Notes under the pieces: generated by a model
What the model saw: the letters and a program-made list of their open reading frames with translations, nothing else
What the model was told of the DNA's origin: nothing
Database searches by the model: none
Assembly (NCBI RefSeq): GCF_002159765.1
Contig: NZ_NFJH01000011.1
Coordinates: 34,904 to 98,903, forward strand
Direction: 5' to 3'
Source of the DNA: Collinsella sp. An268
GTDB taxonomy: Bacteria > Actinomycetota > Coriobacteriia > Coriobacteriales > Coriobacteriaceae
Length of the DNA: 64,000 nt
Made by a program: the position numbers and the translations under genes
In this document: in pieces, positions 51,309-60,331 of the stretch
Layout: each line of letters starts with the position of its first letter
Position numbering within the stretch: the first letter of the stretch is position 1

Positions 51309-52372
51309 CAGGCGTTACCCCGCTTACCCTGGATGCGGTACAGCGAATCGGCGAGAATCGTGGGGTTGTTGACGCCGATGTCGACCAGGCGCTCGGGATT
51401 GGTGCGGATATCGTCCATCAAGTCCTGAAGCGAGCCGTACTCGTCCACGATGCGCTCGGCAACGCCGTCGCGCACCACGGAGACCTGGGAGAGGGTGCGG
51501 AGCCCGAGCGGCGTCATGACGGAGTCCTCGTCGAGGTCGTCGTAGCCGAGCACCTCGGCTATCCGCTGGGGATTGGTGAGGTCCTGCGGCGTCATCTGCG
51601 CAAACTTCGTGCGAATCGTACGGGCGTTTTCCTCCGAGGAGTCGCGCGCGTAGTCGCGGATCATGAGGTCGTACTCGCTGTCGATGGATTCGCCCGCGAG
51701 CTGCTCGAGCTGCAGGCGCACGATCTTACCCTGCGTGCCGAGCTTGACGATGCAGCGCTTGAGCTCGACTTTGGCCTGCTGGAGGATCTCGAAGCTCGAG
51801 AAGATATCCGTGATATCCGCGAGCGTCACGTAGTCGTCGAGCTCGAGTCCCGTCAGATGCAGCAGCTTGCGGTCGAGCTGGGTGCGGGTGGTCTGGAGCG
51901 TCGATACGAGCTGGTTTACAGAGCTCATGACCTCGGGCACCGTCTGAATCTGATAGCTTTTGCCATGTACGTACACGTTCACCACGGCGCGGCGGGACGA
52001 TACCGAGATGACGATCGCGTCGGTCAGGACGCTCATGCGCGCCGCGGTGCGGTGGCGCATGCCCGTCTCGCTCGTGGCGAGCGACGGGTCGGGGTTGAGG
52101 TGAAAGTTGGCGCGCAGGATCTGCGTCACGTCGCCGTCGATGACGATGGCGCCGTCCATCTTGGAGAGCTCGAACAGACGGTTCGAGGTGAACGAGATGT
52201 TGAGCGGGAAGCCGTCGTTGCCGGCGGCGAGCACGTTCTCCACGTCGCCCACGCAGATGAGGGCGCCGAGATGCCCCGCGATGATCATGTCGAGGGCAGC
52301 GCGGATGGGCTGGCCGGGCGCGGTCAGGCGGATGGCTTCGTCCATACGTTTGTTGAGCGTTTCCTTATCCAA
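51308..52372 (-). CDS. disA: DNA integrity scanning diadenylate cyclase
   Basis: Encodes 354 aa, starting at a TTG (GGGGGTAG 5 bases upstream); the next ATG (residue 10) lacks an RBS and would cut conserved residues. N-terminal DAC domain makes c-di-AMP: MDGAIVIDGD (DGA motif, near 75) and GMRHRTAARMS (RHR motif, near 105). A central helical region and a C-terminal HhH DNA-binding domain (IAEVLGYDDLDED, GVAERIVDEYGSLQDLM) sense branched DNA. First gene of disA-ispD-ispF. Confidence 0.96.
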   Translation of the reverse strand: MDKETLNKRMDEAIRLTAPGQPIRAALDMIIAGHLGALICVGDVENVLAAGNDGFPLNISFTSNRLFELSKMDGAIVIDGDVTQILRANFHLNPDPSLATSETGMRHRTAARMSVLTDAIVISVSSRRAVVNVYVHGKSYQIQTVPEVMSSVNQLVSTLQTTRTQLDRKLLHLTGLELDDYVTLADITDIFSSFEILQQAKVELKRCIVKLGTQGKIVRLQLEQLAGESIDSEYDLMIRDYARDSSEENARTIRTKFAQMTPQDLTNPQRIAEVLGYDDLDEDSVMTPLGLRTLSQVSVVRDGVAERIVDEYGSLQDLMDDIRTNPERLVDIGVNNPTILADSLYRIQGKRGNA

Positions 52373-52425
52373 TGTGCTACCCCCGTCTCATACCTACTCG
52401 TCACAGCCACATTTATTGTCGCATG

Positions 52426-52461
52426 AAAACGCCCCCGGCAAAAACCGCGCGGGGGCGTTTT
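52426..52461. terminator. Bidirectional terminator between clpC and disA
   Basis: AAAACGCCCCC / GGGGGCGTTTT, 11 perfect pairs with A- and T-runs on both sides, 35 bases after the clpC stop. Confidence 0.95.
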
Positions 52462-52495
52462 GACAAAAAGTTTCACTTGTGACGCGAGCGACGGG

Positions 52496-55309
52496 TTAGC
52501 GGCTGCCGGATCCCATCTGGGCGATACCGCCCGAGCCGCCCACCGTGAGGGCGGGAGCACCCCCGCCCGAGCGGGGCGCGGGCTCGAAGCTCGCCCCCAG
52601 CGCCCCGTGCGCGCGCGGCGCCGGAATCTCGCCCGTGCCATGGCTGAACACAAAGCCGCCGTCCACCACGTCGCAGAGCACGGTGTCGCCGGCACCCCAC
52701 TCACCGGCGAGCAGCTCCTCGGAAAGCGGGTCCTCGATGAGGCGCTGGATGGCGCGGCGCAACGGACGGGCGCCGTTGGTGAGGTCGGTGCCCTCCGCCA
52801 CGATCTTGGCGATGGCGGCGTCGGTGAGCTTGATGTTCATGCCGTTCATGATGAGGCGCTGGCGCAGGTCGTCGACGAGAAGCTCGGCAATGCGCGTCAG
52901 GCTCTCGCCGGTGAGCTTCTGGAAGACGACGATGTCGTCCACGCGGTTCAAGAACTCGGGGCGGAACAATCGCTTGAGCTCGCCCATCGCCCGGCTCTTG
53001 ATCTCGGCGGACGTGAGGCCCGCCTCGCCCGTGGAGCCAAAGCCGACGCTCGAGGTCGCCGCGATCTCGCGTGCGCCCACGTTGGACGTCATGATGATGA
53101 CGGTGTTGCGGAAGTCGACCGTCTTGCCCTGACCGTCGGTCAGGCGCCCCTCGTCGAGCACCTGCAGCAAGATGTTGAAGATGTCCGGGTGCGCCTTCTC
53201 GATCTCATCGAAGAGCACGACCGAGTACGGGTGCCGGCGCACCGCCTTGGTGAGCTGGCCGCCCTCCTCGTGGCCCACGTAGCCCGGGGGGCTACCGATG
53301 AGCTTGGAGACCTCGTACTCGCTGGCAAACTCGCTCATGTCGAAGCTGATGAGCGCGTCCTTGCTGCCAAACAGGTACTCGGCGAGCGTCTTGGCGAGCT
53401 CGGTCTTGCCCGTACCCGTGGGGCCGAGGAAGATGAACGAGCCGCCCGGGCGCCGCGGGTCCTTGAGCGGAGAGCGGCTGCGCCGGATAGCCTTTGCCAC
53501 GGCGCAGACGGCCTCATCCTGCCCGATGATGCGCGTCTTAAGAACGTTTTCGCAGTTGAGGAGCCTGCGACTCTCGTCTTCGGTGAGCGAGGAGACCGGC
53601 ACGCCGGAGGTGGCGGACACGATGTCGGCGATCTCGGCCACGTCGATGGTGAGCGGGCTCGCGTCCATCTCGGCCGTCCACGCGGCGCGCGCCTCGGCGA
53701 GCGCGATCTCGGCGGCCTTCCCCTCCTCTTTGAGCTCGGCGGCGCGGTTCATGTCGTCGCGCTCCGTGGCGTCGTCGGCCTCGTGCGCGAGCTCGGCCAC
53801 GCGGGCCTCGGCCGCACGGACCGCCTCGGGCGCGCGGTTCTTGGCGATGCGGGCGCGGGCACCCGCCTCGTCGATGAGGTCGATAGCCTTGTCCGGCAGG
53901 TAGCGATCCTGGATATAGCGGGCAGATAGGCTCGCGGCGGCCTCGATCGCGGCCTCGGTGTACCGCACGTGGTGGTGCTCCTCGTAGCGACCCTGAAGCG
54001 CATGGAGAATCCTGATGGTGTCCTCCACGCTCGGCTCGGGAATGTCGATCGTCTGGAAACGGCGCTCAAACGCCGGGTCCTTGGTGAGGTACTTGCGGTA
54101 CTCCTCCGCCGTCGTCGCACCGATGATCTGAAAGGAGCCGCGGGCGAGCACGGGCTTGAGCATCGAGCTCGCGTCGATGGAGCCCTCCGCCGAGCCCGCC
54201 CCGATGAGCGTGTGCATCTCGTCGATGAAGAGGATGGCGTCGTCGGCGTCGGTCGCCTCTTGGATGACGCCCTTCAGGCGCTCCTCGAACTCACCGCGGT
54301 ACTTGGCGCCCGCCACGAGACCGGGCAGGTCGAGCGACCAGATATTCTGGTTCATCAGGTTCTCGGGCACATTGCCTGCCGCAACCTCCTGCGCCAGCCC
54401 CTCGACGATGGCCGTCTTGCCCACACCGGGGTCGCCCAAGATGAGCGGGTTGTTCTTGGTGCGGCGGGAGAGGATCTCCATCATGCGGGAGATCTCCTTC
54501 TCGCGGCCGATAACCGGGTCGAGCTCGCCGGCGCGCGCCTTCTCGGTCAGGTTGGTGGCATAGCGCTTGAGGGCAGAGGCGTCCTCGTCGCCCTTGCCCG
54601 GCGCCGCCGCGCCCGAGAAGAACGGCAGCCCCGCGCCGGGACGCCCCGCGCCGGCGCCCGCGAGCGGACGCTTACCGTCCTTGTCCTTGGACGTGAGCTT
54701 CTCTACGGCCTGACGGACCGACGCCGCCGTCACACCGAGGCGCATCAGCAGGTCCATGCCGCGGCACTGCGCCTCGTCCACCATGCCCAGAAGCAGGTGC
54801 TCGGTGGAGACGTAGGTCTGGTTGTTCTCGCGCGCCAAGCGGAAGGCACGCTCCATCACCGTGATGACCAGCGGGGTGAAGGCGAGCTTCTGGCGCGCGG
54901 AACCCGCGGGGGCGGAGCTGTCCGCGGAACCGGCGGCGTCGGCATCCGCACCGGCGGCGTCTGCCGCGGCGGAGCCGGCATCGGCCGGCACCTCCGCGGA
55001 CGCGTCGGGTGCATCCGCGACGGCGTCGGCAGCCGGGGCGTCGGAAGCCGACCGCTCAGCCACCGCGGCGCCGCCCTCGGCCACAGGCTCCGCCGGGCCC
55101 TTGGTGGTCGCCGAGCTCTTGAGCTCCTCGAGAATCTCGTCGTAGGAAATATCGAGCGAGCGCAGCGCCTCGGCGGCGATGCCCTCGTCCTCTTTGGCAA
55201 GCGCGAGCAGCAGATGCTCGGTTCCGACTTTGGTGGTGTCGAGCGCAAGCGCCTCCTGCTTGGCGATTGCCATAACGCGCCGAGCGCGATCGGTGAATCT
55301 GTCCAGCAT
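52496..55309 (-). CDS. clpC: ATP-dependent Clp protease ATPase subunit ClpC
   Basis: Encodes 937 aa from MLDRFTDRARRVMAIAKQ; the frame is open upstream without an RBS. Unfolds proteins for ClpP. First Clp_N repeat 1-65, second 140-215, AAA-1 with GDPGVGKTA, a middle domain of about 60 aa (UVR-like region short), AAA-2 with GPTGTGKTE, and a C-terminal D2-small domain. Between the Clp_N repeats is an insertion of about 70 residues (68-139) of mainly Ala, Asp, Pro and Ser. The tail (last 45 aa) is Gly/Ser/Pro-rich. No ctsR, mcsA or mcsB adjoins it. A terminator follows. Confidence 0.93.
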   Translation of the reverse strand: MLDRFTDRARRVMAIAKQEALALDTTKVGTEHLLLALAKEDEGIAAEALRSLDISYDEILEELKSSATTKGPAEPVAEGGAAVAERSASDAPAADAVADAPDASAEVPADAGSAAADAAGADADAAGSADSSAPAGSARQKLAFTPLVITVMERAFRLARENNQTYVSTEHLLLGMVDEAQCRGMDLLMRLGVTAASVRQAVEKLTSKDKDGKRPLAGAGAGRPGAGLPFFSGAAAPGKGDEDASALKRYATNLTEKARAGELDPVIGREKEISRMMEILSRRTKNNPLILGDPGVGKTAIVEGLAQEVAAGNVPENLMNQNIWSLDLPGLVAGAKYRGEFEERLKGVIQEATDADDAILFIDEMHTLIGAGSAEGSIDASSMLKPVLARGSFQIIGATTAEEYRKYLTKDPAFERRFQTIDIPEPSVEDTIRILHALQGRYEEHHHVRYTEAAIEAAASLSARYIQDRYLPDKAIDLIDEAGARARIAKNRAPEAVRAAEARVAELAHEADDATERDDMNRAAELKEEGKAAEIALAEARAAWTAEMDASPLTIDVAEIADIVSATSGVPVSSLTEDESRRLLNCENVLKTRIIGQDEAVCAVAKAIRRSRSPLKDPRRPGGSFIFLGPTGTGKTELAKTLAEYLFGSKDALISFDMSEFASEYEVSKLIGSPPGYVGHEEGGQLTKAVRRHPYSVVLFDEIEKAHPDIFNILLQVLDEGRLTDGQGKTVDFRNTVIIMTSNVGAREIAATSSVGFGSTGEAGLTSAEIKSRAMGELKRLFRPEFLNRVDDIVVFQKLTGESLTRIAELLVDDLRQRLIMNGMNIKLTDAAIAKIVAEGTDLTNGARPLRRAIQRLIEDPLSEELLAGEWGAGDTVLCDVVDGGFVFSHGTGEIPAPRAHGALGASFEPAPRSGGGAPALTVGGSGGIAQMGSGSR

Positions 55310-55493
55310 AGGTACCTTCTTTACGTGCGCAGTCCGTCCGCGCGCGGCGGGCGGACCTGATGGGTGCAGTCTCTTCCGAAGATGATCGATTGCGGTGTAC
55401 CCGTAAGTTGAGGAATCATAACCCATCTTGTACCAATTCCACAACTCGCCCTGCGCGCACCGAAGAGCGCGGGCGTGCCCGGCCGCGCCCGCA

Positions 55494-58400
55494 TCAGGAG
55501 GCGGACGCGGCGTCGCGGGCGTTCATGATGAGCATCTGCAAGCGGTTCTCGACGTTGGCGAAGCTCACGTCCGGATCGTAGTCGAGCGGCAGGATCTGCG
55601 CGTCGGGATAGCGCTCCTTCAGCGCGCGGATGAGGCCGCGGCCCACCACGTGGTTGGGAAGGCACCCAAACGGCTGCAGGATAACGAAGGCGCGGCAGCC
55701 CTGCGCGGCATGCTCGAGGATCTCCGCGGGGATGAGGATGCCCTCGCCCGCATCAAACGTGTGGTGGAGCACCTCGTCGCTCACCGCGGCGAGCTCGGGC
55801 AGCCGGACGGGGGGCTCATAGAGCGGATGCGCCCGGGCAATGCGGTCCGCCCGGTCGTGGGCCACGTCGAAGAGCCTGTCGGCCGTGGCATACCAGGCGC
55901 GCTCGGCTACCGGCAGGTCGACGTGATGCTCGCGCACCTGCGCGTGCTTGTAGAAATAGCTCTTGCGTATGACGTCGGTCATGCGCGCCTCGATCACCTC
56001 GAGCCCGTTTCGCTCCAGATAGCGCTCGATGTCGTGGTTGGCACCGGGGTGGAAGTTGAGCAGGTACTCGCCCACGATAAGCACCGTGGGGCGCGGGTGG
56101 GAGCGGTCGTAGGGCACGCCTTTCATGATATCGATGGCCCGTGCGAAGCCCTCCTCCGCCCCGCGCAGACCATGGGCCTCGATACCGTTCATGACCTCGT
56201 CGAGGGCGCGCTCGAAGGCAGCGTCCGCCGCACCGGGGACCGTCTCGTACGGACGCATGCGGCGCAGCAGCGCCTCGAGCGCATCGATCATGGGCAGGCC
56301 CCAGGCGATCTCCATGCTCGCGGCGAGGGAGAGCTTGAAGCCGGGATAGGCGCCGTGCGTGTCCGCATCGTCGTTGGTGGCGATGGGCACGTCGGCAAAC
56401 CCGGCGTCGTCAAGCGCCTGGCGCAAAAGCGGCATGTAATGCGTGAGGCGGCAGTCGCCGATGTACTTGCCCGTGATGATGGCCACGTCGCAGTCCTTAT
56501 AGCGCCCGCTCGTGAGCGCCTCGAGCGATTCGCCGATGGTCATCTGCGCCGGGAAGCAGATGTCGTTGTGCACATAGCGCTTGCCCAGGCGGATGGCCTC
56601 CTCATGGCCGACGGGCAGCGGCTCGGCGCGTACGCCCTCGCGTCGCATGGCAGCGGTCATGAGCCGGCAGAAGGCATGGCTCGTGTTGGGCACGAGCATC
56701 ACCTTCTCGCGCCGCATGGGGCGGGTGTACTTGACGGGATAGGGGTCGGGCAGCGGTCGCGGGCCGGTTGCGGCAGCCGGGCGGCCCGCCGAATCGCGAC
56801 GGCGCCGTGCCACCGTCTCGATAAACGAGCGCACGCGGATGCGCACGGGGCCCGTGGCGTCGCTCTCGTCGACCTTGAGGATGAGGGGCGCCTTGTCGGC
56901 GATCTCGCGCATAAGGCGGACGATCTCGTCGGAGAGGTACGCGTCATGCCCGCACCCAAAGCTCACGAGCTGCACGTACTCGAGCTCGTGCGTGCTCGCC
57001 GCGATGACGGCGGAGGCGAGCATGCGCGCGTGGAAGTTGTTGACCACGTCGAGCCGGCTCCGGCTGAGATCGACCTCGCGCACACCGGGCACCGCGTCCG
57101 GCGGGATGACGGCGATGCCCGCATCGGAGAACAGCTTGGGGATGCCGTGGTTGACGAGGGGGTCGTTGTGGTAGGGACGCGATGCCAGCACCACCGCGTA
57201 GGTCCCGCGCCGGCGCACGTCGGCGAGCACCTCCTCCCCGCGGCGGGAGAGCTCCTCGGCAAAGGAGCGCTCGGCGGCGTCCGCCTGCGCGATGGCGCGC
57301 CGCGCCGCCGACTCGCCCACGCCGTAGGTATCGTGCAGAAACGCCGTCAGCTGCCGGTCGCGGTCGCGGCGGGTGTACCAATGGAAGAGCGGCGTGTCGA
57401 AGGGGATGCCAAAGCGGCGCGCCGGGTCGTCCGAGTTCTTGAGCACGTAAGGATAGCCCTTGACGACGGCGCACATCCATTCGCTCGTCTTCATGACGTT
57501 CTCGCTCGGCACCGCCGTGATGATGGGCATGAGGATGCGGTCGACGTGCGCGTCGGCCAGGTCGCGGATGTGCCCGTGCACCAACTTGGCGGGAAAGCAG
57601 ATGGTATCCGACGTCACGTGAGCGAGGCCCCGCTCGTACATGCGCCGCGTCGAGGGGCGCGAGATGCGCACGGTAAAGCCGAGCGCGCGCAGAAGCGTCG
57701 ACCAGAACGGCATCTGGTCCCAAAACGCGAGGACGCGCGGTATACCGATGGTCTCGCCGCGGGACGGCGCGACGGGCTTGCACGGCCAATCCTTGAACAG
57801 GAGGCGGGCGCGCTCGTCAAACAGGTTGGGCGCCGGAGCGGGCGTGCGCGCCGGGGCGGGGCCCTCGAGCTGATCTGTGTCCGCCGCGCGGCGCTCCTCG
57901 GCTCGACGGGACGCGCGCGGGGCGGCGTCCGCCGCGTCCTCCGGGCTCGCCGGGGCGCAGGCATCGGCCGCGGTAGCATCGCCCTGCTGGACGGTGAGCG
58001 AGCTCGCCGCCGGCACCTCGCGTACGAGCTCGTCGTAATCGATCGCCTCACCGCGGGGGCAGCGGTTGCCCGTCACGTAGAGCGAGCCGTCGCCAAACGC
58101 CACCACCGAGCGTGCGCAGCGGTTGTTGCAGCGGCGGCAGGTCACGCCCGAGAACTCCGTATGCGTGAAATCCTCGAGCGCATCGAGCCCGATGAACGTC
58201 GACGCCGTCTGCCGGGTCGCGCGCGCCTCGGCGCCATCTGCCTCCTCCGCCGCCAGAAGCGCCACGCCGATGGCGCCCATGAGGCCGGGATGCGCCGCAC
58301 GCACGACGGGGCGGCCGAGGTACTGCTCGAACGCGCGCAGCACGGCGTCGTTTTGGAAGGTCCCGCCCTGCACCACGACGCACCCGCCCAACCGGTCGAG

Positions 58401-60128
58401 GTTGGCGACGCGGATAACCTTGGTGAAGACGTTCTCGATGATGGAGCGGCAGAGCCCCGCCATGATGTCGTCGGGGCCCTTGCCGCGCCGCTGCTCGGAC
58501 ACCACGCTCGAGTTCATGAACACGGTGCAGCGGCTGCCGAGCGCCGCGGGCTCCGTCGAGCGGAACGCCGCCTCGGCGATGCCCTCGACGGGAATGCCGA
58601 GATTGGCGGCAAAGCCCTCCAAAAACGAGCCGCACCCCGCCGAGCACGCCTCGTTGACCACGATGTCGGTCAGCACCCCGTCGCGCAACCAGATGGCCTT
58701 CATATCCTGCCCGCCGATATCGAGCACAAACGTCGCATCCGGCACCGCAAGCGCCGCCGCGCGCGCATGGGCGACGGTCTCGACGGTGTGGTAGTCCGCA
58801 TGAAACGCGCGGGCGAACAGCTCCTCACCGTAACCCGTCGTGCCCACGGCGCTTATGACGAGGTTCACTCCCGCGGCACGCCACCGGTCGCGCAGGGCGA
58901 TGAGGCCCGCGCGGGCCACGTCGAGCGGCTTGCCCTCGTTGGAGGCGTAGAACGAATCGATCAGCGTGCCCGCGCGGTCGATAAGGGCGAACTTGGTGGT
59001 CGTGCTGCCCGAGTCGATACCGAGGTAGGCGTGCACGGTCTCGCCCGGGCGATACGCCGCCGGACCCGGCGCGGGCACCTCTGCCGGATGCCGGCGCGCA
59101 AAGGTGGCGCGCTCGGCATCGTCGGCAAAAAACGGCGCGGCCGCCGCCTCGTCTGTCGCGGGCGGATGCGCCGAGAGGTCGTGCAGCGCGGCAATGCCCC
59201 GGGCAAGGTCGAGGTCGCAGGCGTTGTCCGCAAAGAGCTCGTCTAGGGCGAGGGCCGCCCCGCGGGCGATCATGACCTGGGGGTCCTCGGGCACCACGGC
59301 GTCGGCCCCACCGAGCTCCAGCTGCTCGGTAAACACGCGCACGAGCGTGGGGTGATAGGCGAGCGTCCCTCCCTCAAAGATGACGGGGGCCTCGATATCG
59401 ATGCCCTGCGCCAGGCCGCCGATGGTCTGGCGCGCCACGGCGTGGAGCGCCGAGAGCGCGAGGTCGGCACGGGAGATGCCCTGATTGAGCAGGGGCTGGA
59501 TGTCGGTCTTGGCGTAGACGCCGCATCGACCCGAGATCTCGTACACGCGCGAGCCCGCCGCCGCGAGCCCCTCGAACTCCTCCGGCGTCACGCCGAGGAG
59601 CTTTGCCATCTCGTCGATAAAGGCGCCGGTGCCGCCCGCGCACGAGCCGTTCATGCGCATGTCCGCCACCTGCAGCTCGCCGGTCGCCTCATCCGTGCGG
59701 AAGAAGATCATCTTGGCGTCCTGCCCGCCGAGCTCGACAGCACAGCGAACCTGCGGGTACAGCGCTCGGATGGCGATGGCGTTTGCCACCACTTCCTGCA
59801 CATACGAGGCGCCGAGGGCACGGGCGATATCGCGCGCGCCCGACCCGGTGACCGCGATGCGGGCCTGCGCTTGGGAGAACCGCTCGGCCACCGCCGAGAG
59901 CGCGTCGGCCGCGCTCTCGGCCTGCCGCGCCCCGTGGCGGCGGTAGCGCCAGTAGCGGACCTCCCCCGTCCCGGCATCGAGGACGACGACCTTGGTGGTA
60001 GTCGACCCGATGTCGAGACCGATTCGCATCGCCTCCGGGGCGCGCTCCGCCCCGGGGTCGCCACACGATCCCGCACCCACTGCCCCAAGGGCGCTCTTCG
60101 CCGTGTCCTCTCGCTCCGTATGCAGCAT
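55494..60128 (-). CDS. Giant acyl-CoA dehydratase activase fusion (2x BcrAD/BadFG + DUF2229 + HgdB-like)
   Basis: Encodes 1544 aa (ATG at 60128, RBS GGTGAG; an alternative start is MRIGLDIGSTTTK at residue 34 with GGAGG close by). Two ASKHA-type ATPase domains: MRIGLDIGSTTTKVVVLDAG to about 300, and YLGIDSGSTTTKFALID near 390 to about 640, the first with cluster Cys in GSCAGGTG and the second in ACSAGCGSF. A Cys-rich segment (TCRRCNNRCARS, NRCPRG) near 670 follows. DUF2229 starts near 790 (IGIPRVLAFWDQMPFW), and an HgdB-like end is rich in Cys and His. Such proteins are thought to drive electrons into radical dehydratases using ATP; no dehydratase gene is adjacent. Monocistronic. Confidence 0.88.
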   Translation of the reverse strand: MLHTEREDTAKSALGAVGAGSCGDPGAERAPEAMRIGLDIGSTTTKVVVLDAGTGEVRYWRYRRHGARQAESAADALSAVAERFSQAQARIAVTGSGARDIARALGASYVQEVVANAIAIRALYPQVRCAVELGGQDAKMIFFRTDEATGELQVADMRMNGSCAGGTGAFIDEMAKLLGVTPEEFEGLAAAGSRVYEISGRCGVYAKTDIQPLLNQGISRADLALSALHAVARQTIGGLAQGIDIEAPVIFEGGTLAYHPTLVRVFTEQLELGGADAVVPEDPQVMIARGAALALDELFADNACDLDLARGIAALHDLSAHPPATDEAAAAPFFADDAERATFARRHPAEVPAPGPAAYRPGETVHAYLGIDSGSTTTKFALIDRAGTLIDSFYASNEGKPLDVARAGLIALRDRWRAAGVNLVISAVGTTGYGEELFARAFHADYHTVETVAHARAAALAVPDATFVLDIGGQDMKAIWLRDGVLTDIVVNEACSAGCGSFLEGFAANLGIPVEGIAEAAFRSTEPAALGSRCTVFMNSSVVSEQRRGKGPDDIMAGLCRSIIENVFTKVIRVANLDRLGGCVVVQGGTFQNDAVLRAFEQYLGRPVVRAAHPGLMGAIGVALLAAEEADGAEARATRQTASTFIGLDALEDFTHTEFSGVTCRRCNNRCARSVVAFGDGSLYVTGNRCPRGEAIDYDELVREVPAASSLTVQQGDATAADACAPASPEDAADAAPRASRRAEERRAADTDQLEGPAPARTPAPAPNLFDERARLLFKDWPCKPVAPSRGETIGIPRVLAFWDQMPFWSTLLRALGFTVRISRPSTRRMYERGLAHVTSDTICFPAKLVHGHIRDLADAHVDRILMPIITAVPSENVMKTSEWMCAVVKGYPYVLKNSDDPARRFGIPFDTPLFHWYTRRDRDRQLTAFLHDTYGVGESAARRAIAQADAAERSFAEELSRRGEEVLADVRRRGTYAVVLASRPYHNDPLVNHGIPKLFSDAGIAVIPPDAVPGVREVDLSRSRLDVVNNFHARMLASAVIAASTHELEYVQLVSFGCGHDAYLSDEIVRLMREIADKAPLILKVDESDATGPVRIRVRSFIETVARRRRDSAGRPAAATGPRPLPDPYPVKYTRPMRREKVMLVPNTSHAFCRLMTAAMRREGVRAEPLPVGHEEAIRLGKRYVHNDICFPAQMTIGESLEALTSGRYKDCDVAIITGKYIGDCRLTHYMPLLRQALDDAGFADVPIATNDDADTHGAYPGFKLSLAASMEIAWGLPMIDALEALLRRMRPYETVPGAADAAFERALDEVMNGIEAHGLRGAEEGFARAIDIMKGVPYDRSHPRPTVLIVGEYLLNFHPGANHDIERYLERNGLEVIEARMTDVIRKSYFYKHAQVREHHVDLPVAERAWYATADRLFDVAHDRADRIARAHPLYEPPVRLPELAAVSDEVLHHTFDAGEGILIPAEILEHAAQGCRAFVILQPFGCLPNHVVGRGLIRALKERYPDAQILPLDYDPDVSFANVENRLQMLIMNARDAASAS

Positions 60129-60331
60129 ATCTCACCAACACATCGAGCGCCGCAGCGCATATGCGGCGCACCTCGTCCTTTGATAAAACGCACGTCTCTA
60201 TACCCCGCCGCCGACCTCCTATGCGGTGTTTCGCAATTCTCTTTCGGTACCTCATTATTGTTGACGAAGCGTCTCCTCCATAGGGCTCTGCTACCATAGG
60301 AGACCCTGCTCACCCGTACGAAAGGTGCTCC

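Noticed and set aside
55428..59246. Plus-strand open frame of more than 1200 codons
   Set aside because: It is antisense to the activase fusion. The sequence is Arg/His/Ala/Gly-rich without a domain and has no RBS. Long antisense frames are expected in DNA of this GC content.
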